A stretch of DNA of 64,000 nucleotides from Tabrizicola sp. Lineage in GTDB: Bacteria > Pseudomonadota > Alphaproteobacteria > Rhodobacterales > Rhodobacteraceae. Both the position numbers and the translations under genes were made by a program. This document shows positions 25,743 through 32,829 of this stretch, piece after piece. The notes below the pieces were generated by a model, which was given only the letters and a program-made list of their open reading frames with translations, did not search any database and was not told the origin of the DNA. Location of the stretch: positions 124,001 through 188,000 of the forward strand of contig NZ_JAEULO010000035.1 of NCBI RefSeq assembly GCF_016793705.1, read 5' to 3'. Every line of letters starts with the position of its first letter. Within the stretch, counting starts at the first letter, position 1.

Positions 25743-26813
25743 CTACTCCCCATACGCATTCTTGTCGTGCTTCTCGACAATCGCCGCGAACCGCCGGGCG
25801 AAGCGTTCATCCGCCTTCGCCTTCTGCTCCAGGATCTGCCGGGCGAAGACCATGTGCCCCTCATGCGCCTCCAGCATGTCGGCCATCTTGTCGTTGGTCG
25901 CGGCGCCAATGGCCGCCATCGCGGTCTGGGCCTCCTGGTCGGTCTTCACCCCGATCTCGTTGATCCTATGCGCCACGTCCTGCTGCTGCGCAGTCTTCAA
26001 GCTGGAGGTCAGCGCGTCATACAGCACCACCCGCTGCTTGGTGTCGGTCTGCAGCTTGTTGATCAGCACCAGCTGCGTCGCCGCCTGGTTCTGAAGCGAG
26101 TCGACCCAGGTCTTCCCCTTCTCGATATACCGCTCCAGCGTCTGCGACTTCGCCAGCTTCACCTGCTCGTCCTGCACCAGAGCGTTGTACTTGGCGTTCA
26201 GCGTCGCCAGCTCCGTTTCCAGCTTGGTCCTCGCCGCCGCGTCCTGCTCGACGCTGATCTTGTTCTCCAGCTCGATGATCCGCGGGTCCATCGCCGCCAC
26301 CTCGGACCTGACTGCCTCCAGCGCCGCCACGGTTTCTTCCCGTTCGACCAGCGTCCCGGCCAGGTTCGCCTCCACCTTGGTCTTCTGCCCGTTCAACAGG
26401 TTCAACTGCCCCTGCAGCAGCTTCACGATCACATCCGATTTCGAGATCAGGTCCTGCAACTTGTCATCGACCGAGGCCGAGCGCATCCGCTCCTGCCGCA
26501 TCGACTCCGCCTTGGCGGAAGAGAAGATGCCGATGAAGCTCTCCATCCCGGTCTTCGTCCGCATCTCGTTGAATTCGGCCGAGAATCCCGCCGTGACATC
26601 ATCCAGCCCCATGATCAGCTCGGCGATGTTGGCGTTCATCAGGTCTGTATGCTTGTGGACATCCTCCAGCGTGGCGTTCTCCACGTCCAGCTCGGCCCCC
26701 TGGTCCAGCTTCGACCGGGCTTCCTCGATCCGGCTGGTGATGGCGGAAATCTTCGCCTGCGCCTCGGCGACCTGAGCCTGGCTTTCCTTGATCTGCGTTT
26801 CGAAATCGGCCAT
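25743..26813 (-). CDS. Long coiled-coil protein, TelA-like helical layout
   Basis: A 356-residue, almost wholly helical protein with heptad-rich coiled coil over most of its length and no membrane helix. Stretches such as KSDVIVKLLQGQLNLLNGQK, KLETELATLNAKYNALVQDE, SQTLERYIEKGKTWVDSLQN and LINKLQTDTKQRVVLYDALT resemble the helical bundle of TelA (toxic-anion-resistance) proteins in layout; sequence homology was not established. The ATG at 26813 has GGAGGG upstream; an earlier start at 26843 lacks one. It is the first gene of the operon and lies 35 bp from a perfect inverted repeat. Confidence 0.75.
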   Translation of the reverse strand: MADFETQIKESQAQVAEAQAKISAITSRIEEARSKLDQGAELDVENATLEDVHKHTDLMNANIAELIMGLDDVTAGFSAEFNEMRTKTGMESFIGIFSSAKAESMRQERMRSASVDDKLQDLISKSDVIVKLLQGQLNLLNGQKTKVEANLAGTLVEREETVAALEAVRSEVAAMDPRIIELENKISVEQDAAARTKLETELATLNAKYNALVQDEQVKLAKSQTLERYIEKGKTWVDSLQNQAATQLVLINKLQTDTKQRVVLYDALTSSLKTAQQQDVAHRINEIGVKTDQEAQTAMAAIGAATNDKMADMLEAHEGHMVFARQILEQKAKADERFARRFAAIVEKHDKNAYGE

Positions 26814-26847
26814 CCGACCCTCCGTTGAACCCGTTTCAATCACATAG

Positions 26848-26870
26848 TGATGTAACAGCGAATTACATCA
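26848..26870. promoter_or_regulatory. Operator-like perfect inverted repeat before the AAA operon
   Basis: TGATGTAA (26848-26855) and TTACATCA (26863-26870) form a perfect 8-bp inverted repeat with a 7-bp spacer. It stands 34 bp upstream of the coiled-coil start codon in an otherwise AT-richer leader. The geometry suits a dimeric helix-turn-helix regulator. No regulator gene is adjacent. Confidence 0.65.
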
Positions 26871-26970
26871 TCCCGGCGCCGGTTTTTCGGACACCGCTGA
26901 ACGGGTCAAGTCTTGCAGCAAGTTCGGGCATCCGCCAAGTGCGGAATGGCAGGTCTGGCCGCGGCGGCGG

Positions 26971-27008
26971 GATGCCTCCGGCGGAGATATTTGGACAAAG
27001 ATGAAAGG
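26971..27008 (+). repeat. Intergenic ATATTTG element, copy 2
   Basis: Contains CCTCCGGCGGAG (short inverted repeat) followed by ATATTTGGACAAAGATGAAA, matching the ATATTTG(TG)GACA...AAATGA part of copy 1 at 24139-24190. It ends exactly at the stop codon of panC. I recall similar sequences at gene ends across Rhodobacteraceae genomes. Confidence 0.5.
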
Positions 27009-27842
27009 TCAGACGGGGATGTTGTCGATCAACCGCACGCCGTCGATCCAGGCTGCGGCCAGCATCCGCCGGGGTCGCCGAGGGTCGTCGGAAGGCATCA
27101 GCGTCTCGGCATCGCGCAGCTCGATATATTCCACCCGCTCGAACCCCGCCTCGCGCATCGTCTCCGCCGCCTCGCGGATCGCCATCCGGTCGGCATGGCC
27201 CGCGCGGATATCCTCGGCTGCCCGGGTGATCGCCGCATACAACACCGGCGCCTTGGCCCGGCCCGCCGCCGTCAGCCGCACGTTGCGCGAGGACATCGCG
27301 AGGCCATCCGCCTCGCGGATCGTCTCGCAGCCCACCACCTCCACCGGGACATTCAGGTCGCGCACCAGCCGCAGCACCACCTGCAACTGCTGCCAGTCCT
27401 TCTGGCCGAAATAGCCCTTGTCGGCCAGCGTCATGCCGAAGAGCTTCGTCACCACCGTCGCCACCCCGTCGAAATGGCCGGGGCGCATGTAGCCTTCCAG
27501 CGGCTGCGCCACCCCCTGCATCGTGACATTGGTGATGAAGCCCTCGGGATAGACCTCCTCGACCGCGGGCGCGAAGATCGCATCCACCGGCACCGTGCCC
27601 AGAAGCTCGGCATCCGCCTCCAGGGTCCGGGGGTATTTCTTCAGGTCGTCCGGGTTGTTGAACTGCTTCGGGTTCACGAAGATCGTGGTGATCACCCGGT
27701 CGCATTCCGCCCTGGCCCGCCGCGCCAGCGACAGATGCCCGTCATGCAGCGCGCCCATCGTGGGCACCACGCCGATCACCTCTCCCTTCGCCCGCCAGCC
27801 GCGCGCGACAGTACGCAGGTCTGCCACCGTCTTCAGGATCAT
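27009..27842 (-). CDS. panC: Pantothenate synthetase
   Basis: Joins pantoate and beta-alanine with ATP to give pantothenate, the coenzyme A precursor. The 277-residue chain has the nucleotidyltransferase HIGH-like motif [64 protein letters not shown] and the KMSK-like SSRNVRLT ([14 protein letters not shown]). Length and order match PanC. It overlaps panB by 4 bp and is transcribed after it. Confidence 0.96.
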   Translation of the reverse strand: MILKTVADLRTVARGWRAKGEVIGVVPTMGALHDGHLSLARRARAECDRVITTIFVNPKQFNNPDDLKKYPRTLEADAELLGTVPVDAIFAPAVEEVYPEGFITNVTMQGVAQPLEGYMRPGHFDGVATVVTKLFGMTLADKGYFGQKDWQQLQVVLRLVRDLNVPVEVVGCETIREADGLAMSSRNVRLTAAGRAKAPVLYAAITRAAEDIRAGHADRMAIREAAETMREAGFERVEYIELRDAETLMPSDDPRRPRRMLAAAWIDGVRLIDNIPV

Positions 27843-28669
27843 TTCTTCACCGGAACTTCGTCCGCAAACGAGTGCTCCGCCGCCGGAAACGCCCGCGACC
27901 GCACCTCCGCCGCATAGGCTGCAATCGCCTCGTCCGCCGTTTTCCCAAGCTCGGCATAGCGCTTGACGAACTTCGGCCGGAAATCGGTGAACAGACCCAG
28001 CATGTCATCCACCACCAGCACCTGCCCGTCGCACCGCACCCCGGCCCCGATCCCGATGGTCGGAATGGTCAGTGCCTGGGTAATGCGTGCAGCCAGGCCC
28101 ACCGGCACCTTCTCCAGCACCACGGAAAACGCCCCGGCTTCCTCGACCGCGCGGGCGTCGGCCATCACCTTCTCGGCCTCTTCCCCCCGGCCCACCACCT
28201 TGTAGCCACCAAAGGTGTTCACCGCCTGCGGCGTCAATCCCACATGCGCCATCACCGGCACCCCCCGCGCGGTCAGGAAGGCGATGGTCTCGGCCATATG
28301 CTGCCCGCCTTCCAGCTTCACCGCCGGGGCGCCGGTTTCGGCCATGAGCCGCGCGGCATTGCGGAACGCCTGCTCCTTCCCCTCCTCATAGGACCCGAAG
28401 GGCATGTCGATCACCGGCATCGCCTTCTGCGCCCCCCGCACCACGGCGCGGCCATGCAGGATCATCATCTCCATCGTCACGCCCAGCGTGGACGGTAACC
28501 CGTGGATCACCATTCCCACGCTGTCGCCCACCAGCACCACGTCGCAATGCGCATCCACCAGCCGGGCGACCGGCGTCGAATAGGCGGTCAGCACCACCAA
28601 GGGCTCACCCCCCTTGCGGGCGCGGATGTCGGGGGGAAGCACAGGGCGAACAGGGGACGTGGCGCTCAT
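27839..28669 (-). CDS. panB: 3-methyl-2-oxobutanoate hydroxymethyltransferase
   Basis: Transfers a hydroxymethyl group from methylene-tetrahydrofolate to ketoisovalerate, the first step to pantothenate. The 276-residue barrel has [31 protein letters not shown] (metal and substrate residues), [33 protein letters not shown] and the late [20 protein letters not shown]. First gene of a panB-panC pair, divergent from a cupin gene across a 154-bp promoter region. Confidence 0.96.
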   Translation of the reverse strand: MSATSPVRPVLPPDIRARKGGEPLVVLTAYSTPVARLVDAHCDVVLVGDSVGMVIHGLPSTLGVTMEMMILHGRAVVRGAQKAMPVIDMPFGSYEEGKEQAFRNAARLMAETGAPAVKLEGGQHMAETIAFLTARGVPVMAHVGLTPQAVNTFGGYKVVGRGEEAEKVMADARAVEEAGAFSVVLEKVPVGLAARITQALTIPTIGIGAGVRCDGQVLVVDDMLGLFTDFRPKFVKRYAELGKTADEAIAAYAAEVRSRAFPAAEHSFADEVPVKK

Positions 28670-28823
28670 CGCAGGCCTCCGCTTTCACATTCTGCCCGAC
28701 ATATGGGCACAAGCAGAACCCCGCCGCAACAGATTTGCGCCGCAGCGCAGCACCGCCGACCGCCGCGCCAGAGGGTTGACCCGCGCCACCCCTGCGTCCT
28801 GAATGACGGCAAAGGAGACAGCC

Positions 28824-29165
28824 ATGACCCTGATCCAGCGCGTAAGCCGCGACGGCACCGCACCCGAGATCACCCGACCCGACCCAGAGAAGGTGATCTC
28901 GGGCGACCCGGTCCACAGCACCTGGAACCTCGAAGACCGCGACGGCCTCTTTGCCGGGCTCTGGCAATCCACCCCCGGCAAGTGGCGCGTCAGCTATTCC
29001 GAATGGGAATACTTCCGAATCCTGTCAGGCTATTCGCTGCTCACCGGCGCGGACGGCAGCGTCACCCAGCTGCACCCGGGCGACAGCCTGATCATCCGCC
29101 CGGGCTTCGAAGGAACCTGGGAGGTCGTGCAGACCACCCTCAAGGACTATGTCATCCGGCTTTAA
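28824..29165 (+). CDS. Cupin-domain protein (cupin_3 type)
   Basis: A single-domain cupin of 113 residues. It has the DUF861-like pattern GLWQSTPGKWRVSYSEWEYFRILSGYSLLTGADGSVTQLHPGDSLIIRPGFEGTWEVV, without the classic metal histidines (W/E at those positions), as in the sugar-acid-associated cupin_3 group. The ATG at 28824 has AAGGAGA just upstream; an upstream in-frame start is less likely. It converges with the L,D-transpeptidase gene, their ends overlapping by 4 bp. Function unknown. Confidence 0.82.
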   Translation: MTLIQRVSRDGTAPEITRPDPEKVISGDPVHSTWNLEDRDGLFAGLWQSTPGKWRVSYSEWEYFRILSGYSLLTGADGSVTQLHPGDSLIIRPGFEGTWEVVQTTLKDYVIRL

Positions 29166-30049
29166 CCGGCGTCCGACGTGCCCACCGTCACCGTCGCCAC
29201 GCTTTCCGGCGGGGCGCATTCGGCATCCGGGATACCCCGGCGTGCGCAGGCGGCCAGGCGCTTCTTCTCGGCCTTCTCGGCAGCGGCCTTGTCACGGGCC
29301 TCCTGCTTGGCAAGCGCAGCCTCGTCCTTTTCCCTCTTGGCCACATTCTCGGGCGTCTCGGGAACCATGTGGCCATAGGCGTTCAGCATCTGCGGCCCTT
29401 CCAGCGCCAGGCTCTCCGCCTCGGTCCGCACCTTCACCCGGGTCCCGTTCGGCACCTTGTTGTACAGGTCGATGGCGTCCTGGTTGAACAGCCGGATGCA
29501 GCCCGCGCTTGTCGCGTGGCCGACCGAAGCCGCGTCCGACGTGCCGTGGATGCGGAACATCGTGTCGCGCGACCCGCGATAGAGATAAAGCGCCCGCGCA
29601 CCCAGGGGGTTCATCAGTCCGCCCGGCAGGCCGCCGGCATAGGCGGCATACAGGTCGGGCCGGGTGCGGATCATGTTCGCGGTCGGCTGCCACGACGGCC
29701 ATTCCGCCTTGCGCCCCACAGAGCCCGCACCGCGGAACGACAGCCCTTCCCGGCCCACGGCGATGGGATAGCGCGTCGCCGTGCCGCCCTCGTTCACCAG
29801 ATAGAGCTTGCGCGCGAAGGTATCGACGACCACCGTGCCCGGCGCTTCCGGCCCGGTATAGGCCACTTCGGTGCGGCTGTTGCCGTCCTGGAGGTATTTA
29901 GCCGGGACCGCTTCGATGAAGAACTCCCCGTCCTGCACGCCCTCATATCCGGGGACGACCTCTGGCGAGGTCTGTTTCGCGGTGCCCGCACAGGCGGCAA
30001 GCAAGGGAAGGGCAAGGATCGCGAAGATCCGGGCAAGGGAGTGGGTCAC
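29162..30049 (-). CDS. L,D-transpeptidase lipoprotein
   Basis: Envelope enzyme forming 3-3 peptidoglycan cross-links or anchoring outer-membrane proteins. The 295-residue chain begins with a lipoprotein signal (ARIFAILALPLLAACAG, lipobox LAAC). The YkuD domain (about 70-215) includes GTVVVDTFARKLYLV, YPIAVGREGLSFRG and the active site HGTSDAASVGHATSAGCIRLF with the catalytic cysteine in AGCIRLF. A charged Ala/Lys/Glu-rich tail (about 230-275) follows. The start is a GTG with a weak ribosome site. It is divergent from the GlsB-like gene across 219 bp. Confidence 0.92.
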   Translation of the reverse strand: MTHSLARIFAILALPLLAACAGTAKQTSPEVVPGYEGVQDGEFFIEAVPAKYLQDGNSRTEVAYTGPEAPGTVVVDTFARKLYLVNEGGTATRYPIAVGREGLSFRGAGSVGRKAEWPSWQPTANMIRTRPDLYAAYAGGLPGGLMNPLGARALYLYRGSRDTMFRIHGTSDAASVGHATSAGCIRLFNQDAIDLYNKVPNGTRVKVRTEAESLALEGPQMLNAYGHMVPETPENVAKREKDEAALAKQEARDKAAAEKAEKKRLAACARRGIPDAECAPPESVATVTVGTSDAG

Positions 30050-30191
30050 TTGGCAGACTCGGAGTTAGGGCAGCTTGGGCCACCTTGCGCCACGCGGGCG
30101 GGTATCCGTCAAGCCCAAAAGCACAGGCTTTTCCGAATCTTCGCCGCCAATGCTGTCTTCGCGGCGAAATTGTAGTAGATTTCGAACCTAG

Positions 30192-30217
30192 GGAACCGGG
30201 AGCCCGTCGCCTGCGTT
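30192..30217 (+). promoter_or_regulatory. Candidate ECF-type promoter GGAAC-N17-CGTT
   Basis: GGAAC (30192-30196) and CGTT (30214-30217) are spaced by 17 bp, the form of the EcfG general-stress promoter of alphaproteobacteria. It ends about 51 bp before the start of a GlsB-like stress gene, a common EcfG target. Many Rhodobacterales lack EcfG, so the match may be chance. A separate hairpin-forming repeat (TTCGCCGC / GCGGCGAA, 30140-30168) lies upstream. Confidence 0.35.
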
Positions 30218-30268
30218 CCGACAAGGCAATTCGGGCTTGCGCCCCAATTCCGGGGCAGGAGGGGAAGA

Positions 30269-30523
30269 ATGGAACTCACCGCACTTCTGGTCATTCTCAT
30301 CATCGGCGCCATTGCCGGCTGGCTTGCCGGGCAGATCGTCGACGGCTACGGCTTCGGCCTTGTCGGCAATATCATCGTCGGCATCGTCGGCGCGCTCATC
30401 GCGGGGTTCCTGTTCCCGCGCATCGGCCTGTCGCTGGGCGGAGGCCTGCTTGGCGCCATCATCGCGGCCACGGTCGGCGCGGTGATCCTTCTGTTCCTGA
30501 TACGCCTCGTCAAACGCGCCTGA
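30269..30523 (+). CDS. GlsB/YeaQ/YmgE-family stress membrane protein
   Basis: An 84-residue, very hydrophobic protein with three helices and the glycine-rich family pattern: AIAGWLAGQIVDGYGFGLVGNIIVGIVGALIAGFLFP, then GGGLLGAIIAATVGAVILLFLIRLVKR. Members are small inner-membrane proteins raised under stress; the biochemical role is unknown (the old name transglycosylase-associated protein is not well founded). A strong GGCAGGAGGGG site precedes the ATG. A bidirectional terminator follows. Confidence 0.93.
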   Translation: MELTALLVILIIGAIAGWLAGQIVDGYGFGLVGNIIVGIVGALIAGFLFPRIGLSLGGGLLGAIIAATVGAVILLFLIRLVKRA

Positions 30524-30528
30524 ACGGC

Positions 30529-30560
30529 AAGGGCCGGGGGATCACCCCGGCCCTTTCCTT
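30529..30560. terminator. Bidirectional terminator between glsB-like and creatinase genes
   Basis: An 11-bp perfect stem AAGGGCCGGGG / CCCCGGCCCTT with a 5-nt loop, followed by TCCTTT on the plus strand. It lies between convergent stop codons and can serve both genes. Confidence 0.85.
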
Positions 30561-31774
30561 TAGCCCACCACGTTGAACGCAGGCCCGTAGGGATAATGCG
30601 TGATGTCCTCGGGCTCGTCCTCGGTCACGACGAAGATGTCATGTTCGCGGTAGCCGCCCGCCCCCGGCATCCCTTCCGGGATCGTCAGCATCGGCTCCAT
30701 GCTGATCACCATCCCCGGCTCCAGCACCGTGTCGATATCCTCGCGCAGCTCCAGCGCCGCCTCGCGGCCATAGTAGTGCGACAGCACCCCGAAGGAATGC
30801 CCATAGCCGAAGGTCCGGTATTGCAGCATCTGCCGCTCGGCCAGGAACTCGTTGATCTTCATGGTGATCTCGGCGCAGGACGCACCGGGCTTCAACAGCT
30901 TCATCCCGAACTCATGGCTGTCGATGTTGGTCTGCCAGACCTTCATGCTGGCATCGTCCACCTCGCCCACGAAGAGCGTCCTCTCCAGCGCGGTGTAATA
31001 GCCGCTGATCATCGGGAAGCAGTTCAGGCTCAGGATATCGCCATGGCGAAGCTTCCGGTTCGTCACCGGATTGTGCGCGCCATCGGTGTTGATCCCCGAC
31101 TGGAACCAGACCCAGGTGTCGCGATATTCCGCATCCGGGAAGCGCTTCGCGATCTCCCGCTCCATCGCGTCGCGGCCCGCGATCGACACCTCAAGCTCCG
31201 TCGCCCCCACCTTGATCGCATCGCGGATCGCATAACCGCCCACGTCGGCCACATTCGCCCCATGCTTGATCAGCGCGATCTCGGCCCCTGACTTCATCAT
31301 CCGCTGGTGCATCGTCGCCGGAGCCACATCGACCCCCCGCTTCGGCTTCAGGAAGGTGTTGAACTTCTCGGCCCGCTCCATCGTCAGATGATCCGCCTCG
31401 CAGCCCACCGCCTTGCCGGTTCCCGTGACCGAGGCCACCGCCCGCCAGAAGTTGTCGCGGGTCCAGTCGGTATAGGTGATGTTGTCCGCAATCGACCGCC
31501 GCCAGGGCTGCCCCGCGTCGATCCCCGCGCTGATCGTGACACATTCAGTCTTCGTCACCACGCAGGCATAGGGCCGACCGAACGAGCAATAGAGGAAGCC
31601 CGAGTAATAGGCGACGTTGTGCATGCTGGTCAGCACCACCGCGTCCAGATCGTGCAGCTCCATGATCTCGCGCAGGCCCGCCAGCCGGTCATGGTATTCC
31701 TGGTCGGCGAAGGGCAGGGCGTGCTTCGCCCCGCCATTGTGGAAGCGGTACATCTCGGGACGGTTCAACGACAT
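30560..31774 (-). CDS. Creatinase (creatine amidinohydrolase)
   Basis: Hydrolyses creatine to sarcosine and urea (EC 3.5.3.3). The 404-residue protein is close in length and sequence to Pseudomonas putida creatinase. The pita-bread residues H234 (INTDGAHNPVT), E264 (YYTALERTLF) and E360 (ISMEPML) match the known H232/E262/E358. Shared stretches include FLYCSFGRPYA, QYRTFGYGHSFG and LSHYYGREA. Unlike the related metallopeptidases of family M24, creatinase needs no metal. No sarcosine oxidase, creatininase or urease gene lies nearby. Some dimethylglycine or betaine enzymes share this fold, but the closeness to creatinase is strong. Confidence 0.9.
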   Translation of the reverse strand: MSLNRPEMYRFHNGGAKHALPFADQEYHDRLAGLREIMELHDLDAVVLTSMHNVAYYSGFLYCSFGRPYACVVTKTECVTISAGIDAGQPWRRSIADNITYTDWTRDNFWRAVASVTGTGKAVGCEADHLTMERAEKFNTFLKPKRGVDVAPATMHQRMMKSGAEIALIKHGANVADVGGYAIRDAIKVGATELEVSIAGRDAMEREIAKRFPDAEYRDTWVWFQSGINTDGAHNPVTNRKLRHGDILSLNCFPMISGYYTALERTLFVGEVDDASMKVWQTNIDSHEFGMKLLKPGASCAEITMKINEFLAERQMLQYRTFGYGHSFGVLSHYYGREAALELREDIDTVLEPGMVISMEPMLTIPEGMPGAGGYREHDIFVVTEDEPEDITHYPYGPAFNVVG

Positions 31775-32014
31775 TTCCAGACCTCATATCCAGGGGTCGG
31801 GCAGATGCGCCATGAGACCCCGAAAGGTCCCGGCGTACAGGACGGAAGCGGGTTTGCCCCACAAGCGTCGGGGCAAGGCCCCTGCGGCGACGCCATCGCC
31901 ACGGCTCATCCCCTGCATGCGCCTTCGCGACATTTCGCGCAAGCATCGAAACGACCCTTGCGAGACCCGTTTGCGACCCCATGTAACGACCTGACACATG
32001 GAATGGAGATGCCG

Positions 32015-32347
32015 ATGCGCTGCCCGGTCGACAACGAAACCCTGGTGATGGCCGACCGTGGCGGGGTCGAGATCGACTACTGCCCGAAATGCCGAGGCGT
32101 CTGGCTGGACCGGGGAGAGCTGGACAAGATCATCGACCGCTCCCTCGGCGGCCCCGCTGCCGCCCCCGCTCCCACGCCGCAACAGGCGATCCAGAGCCAC
32201 GCCCCCCAGCACGCGGCCCCGGTCTACCAGCCCGAGCCGCGCGGCTCGCACTACGACGACCGCCGTCGCCAGAAGGATGACGATGACGACTACCGCTACA
32301 AGAAGAAGCGCAAGGAAAGCTTCCTGAGCGACCTCTTCGACTTCTGA
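32015..32347 (+). CDS. Zinc-ribbon (zf-TFIIB) protein
   Basis: A 110-residue protein with a single N-terminal zinc ribbon: MRCPVDNETLVMADRGGVEIDYCPKCRGVWLDRGELDKII (about 1-40; the visible pattern is C3 then CPKC). A disordered Ala/Pro/Gln linker (about 48-78) and a tail of alternating acidic and basic residues (DDRRRQKDDDDDYRYKKKRK) follow, ending FLSDLFDF. Three in-frame ATGs compete (32003, 32009, 32015); GGAG lies 6 bases before 32015. Function unknown. A long palindrome follows the stop. Confidence 0.85.
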   Translation: MRCPVDNETLVMADRGGVEIDYCPKCRGVWLDRGELDKIIDRSLGGPAAAPAPTPQQAIQSHAPQHAAPVYQPEPRGSHYDDRRRQKDDDDDYRYKKKRKESFLSDLFDF

Positions 32348-32353
32348 CCCCCG

Positions 32354-32410
32354 CTCCTCGATGACTTCGTCACTCGTCGCTGCGACGAGAAGACGAAGTC
32401 TCACGAGGAG
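32354..32410. repeat. 57-bp nested palindrome
   Basis: Three nested perfect stems: CTCCTCG/CGAGGAG (7 bp), GACTTCGTC/GACGAAGTC (9 bp) and CTCGTCG/CGACGAG (7 bp) around a 3-nt loop, interrupted only by 1-3 nt bulges. It starts 7 bp after the zinc-ribbon stop. No T tract follows. It could be a transcription terminator working by structure, an RNA-processing site or a REP-like element. Confidence 0.8.
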
Positions 32411-32478
32411 CGCACCCGCCACTTCCCATTCCCGTCACTTCTGCGAAACTCGGCCCGTCCAAACCGGGGACCAGACCG

Positions 32479-32829
32479 ATGCAACCCGTCAACCTTTCCG
32501 ACAAGCTCTCGACCTTCACCGCCCACTGGTCGCCCCGGATCGTGGGCAGCTTCAACGGCCATGACCTGATGGTGGTGAAGGTGCTGGGCGAGTTCGTCTG
32601 GCACGACCACCCCGACACCGACGATTTCTTCATGGTCCTCAGCGGGGAACTCACCATCGACCTCCCCGACGGCGCCGTCACCCTGAAACCCGGCGAGGTC
32701 TTCGTCGTCCCAAAAGGCGTCCAGCACCGCCCCCGCGCCGCCGTGGAAACCCATCTCCTCCTGATCGAGCCCGCGGGCACCCCGAACACCGGCGACCCGG
32801 CCACCGCCGCGACCAAGGTCCGCATCTGA
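32479..32829 (+). CDS. Cupin-2 domain protein
   Basis: A 116-residue single cupin. The first motif, FVWHDHPDTDDFFMVLSGELTIDLPDG, carries the metal-binding H-x-H...E arrangement. The second, LKPGEVFVVPKGVQHRPRA, carries the later histidine. Such proteins bind small ligands or act as isomerases or dioxygenases; the substrate is unknown. The stop codon overlaps the ATG of the P1 peptidase by one base (TGATG), so the two are translated together. Confidence 0.87.
   Translation: MQPVNLSDKLSTFTAHWSPRIVGSFNGHDLMVVKVLGEFVWHDHPDTDDFFMVLSGELTIDLPDGAVTLKPGEVFVVPKGVQHRPRAAVETHLLLIEPAGTPNTGDPATAATKVRI

Noticed and set aside
18725-26813. The AAA operon as a known phage-defence system
   Set aside because: An AAA protein with a toxin-antitoxin pair invites this idea, but no nuclease, methylase, cyclase or known defence effector domain is visible in the core genes. 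The toxin-antitoxin pair looks inserted.
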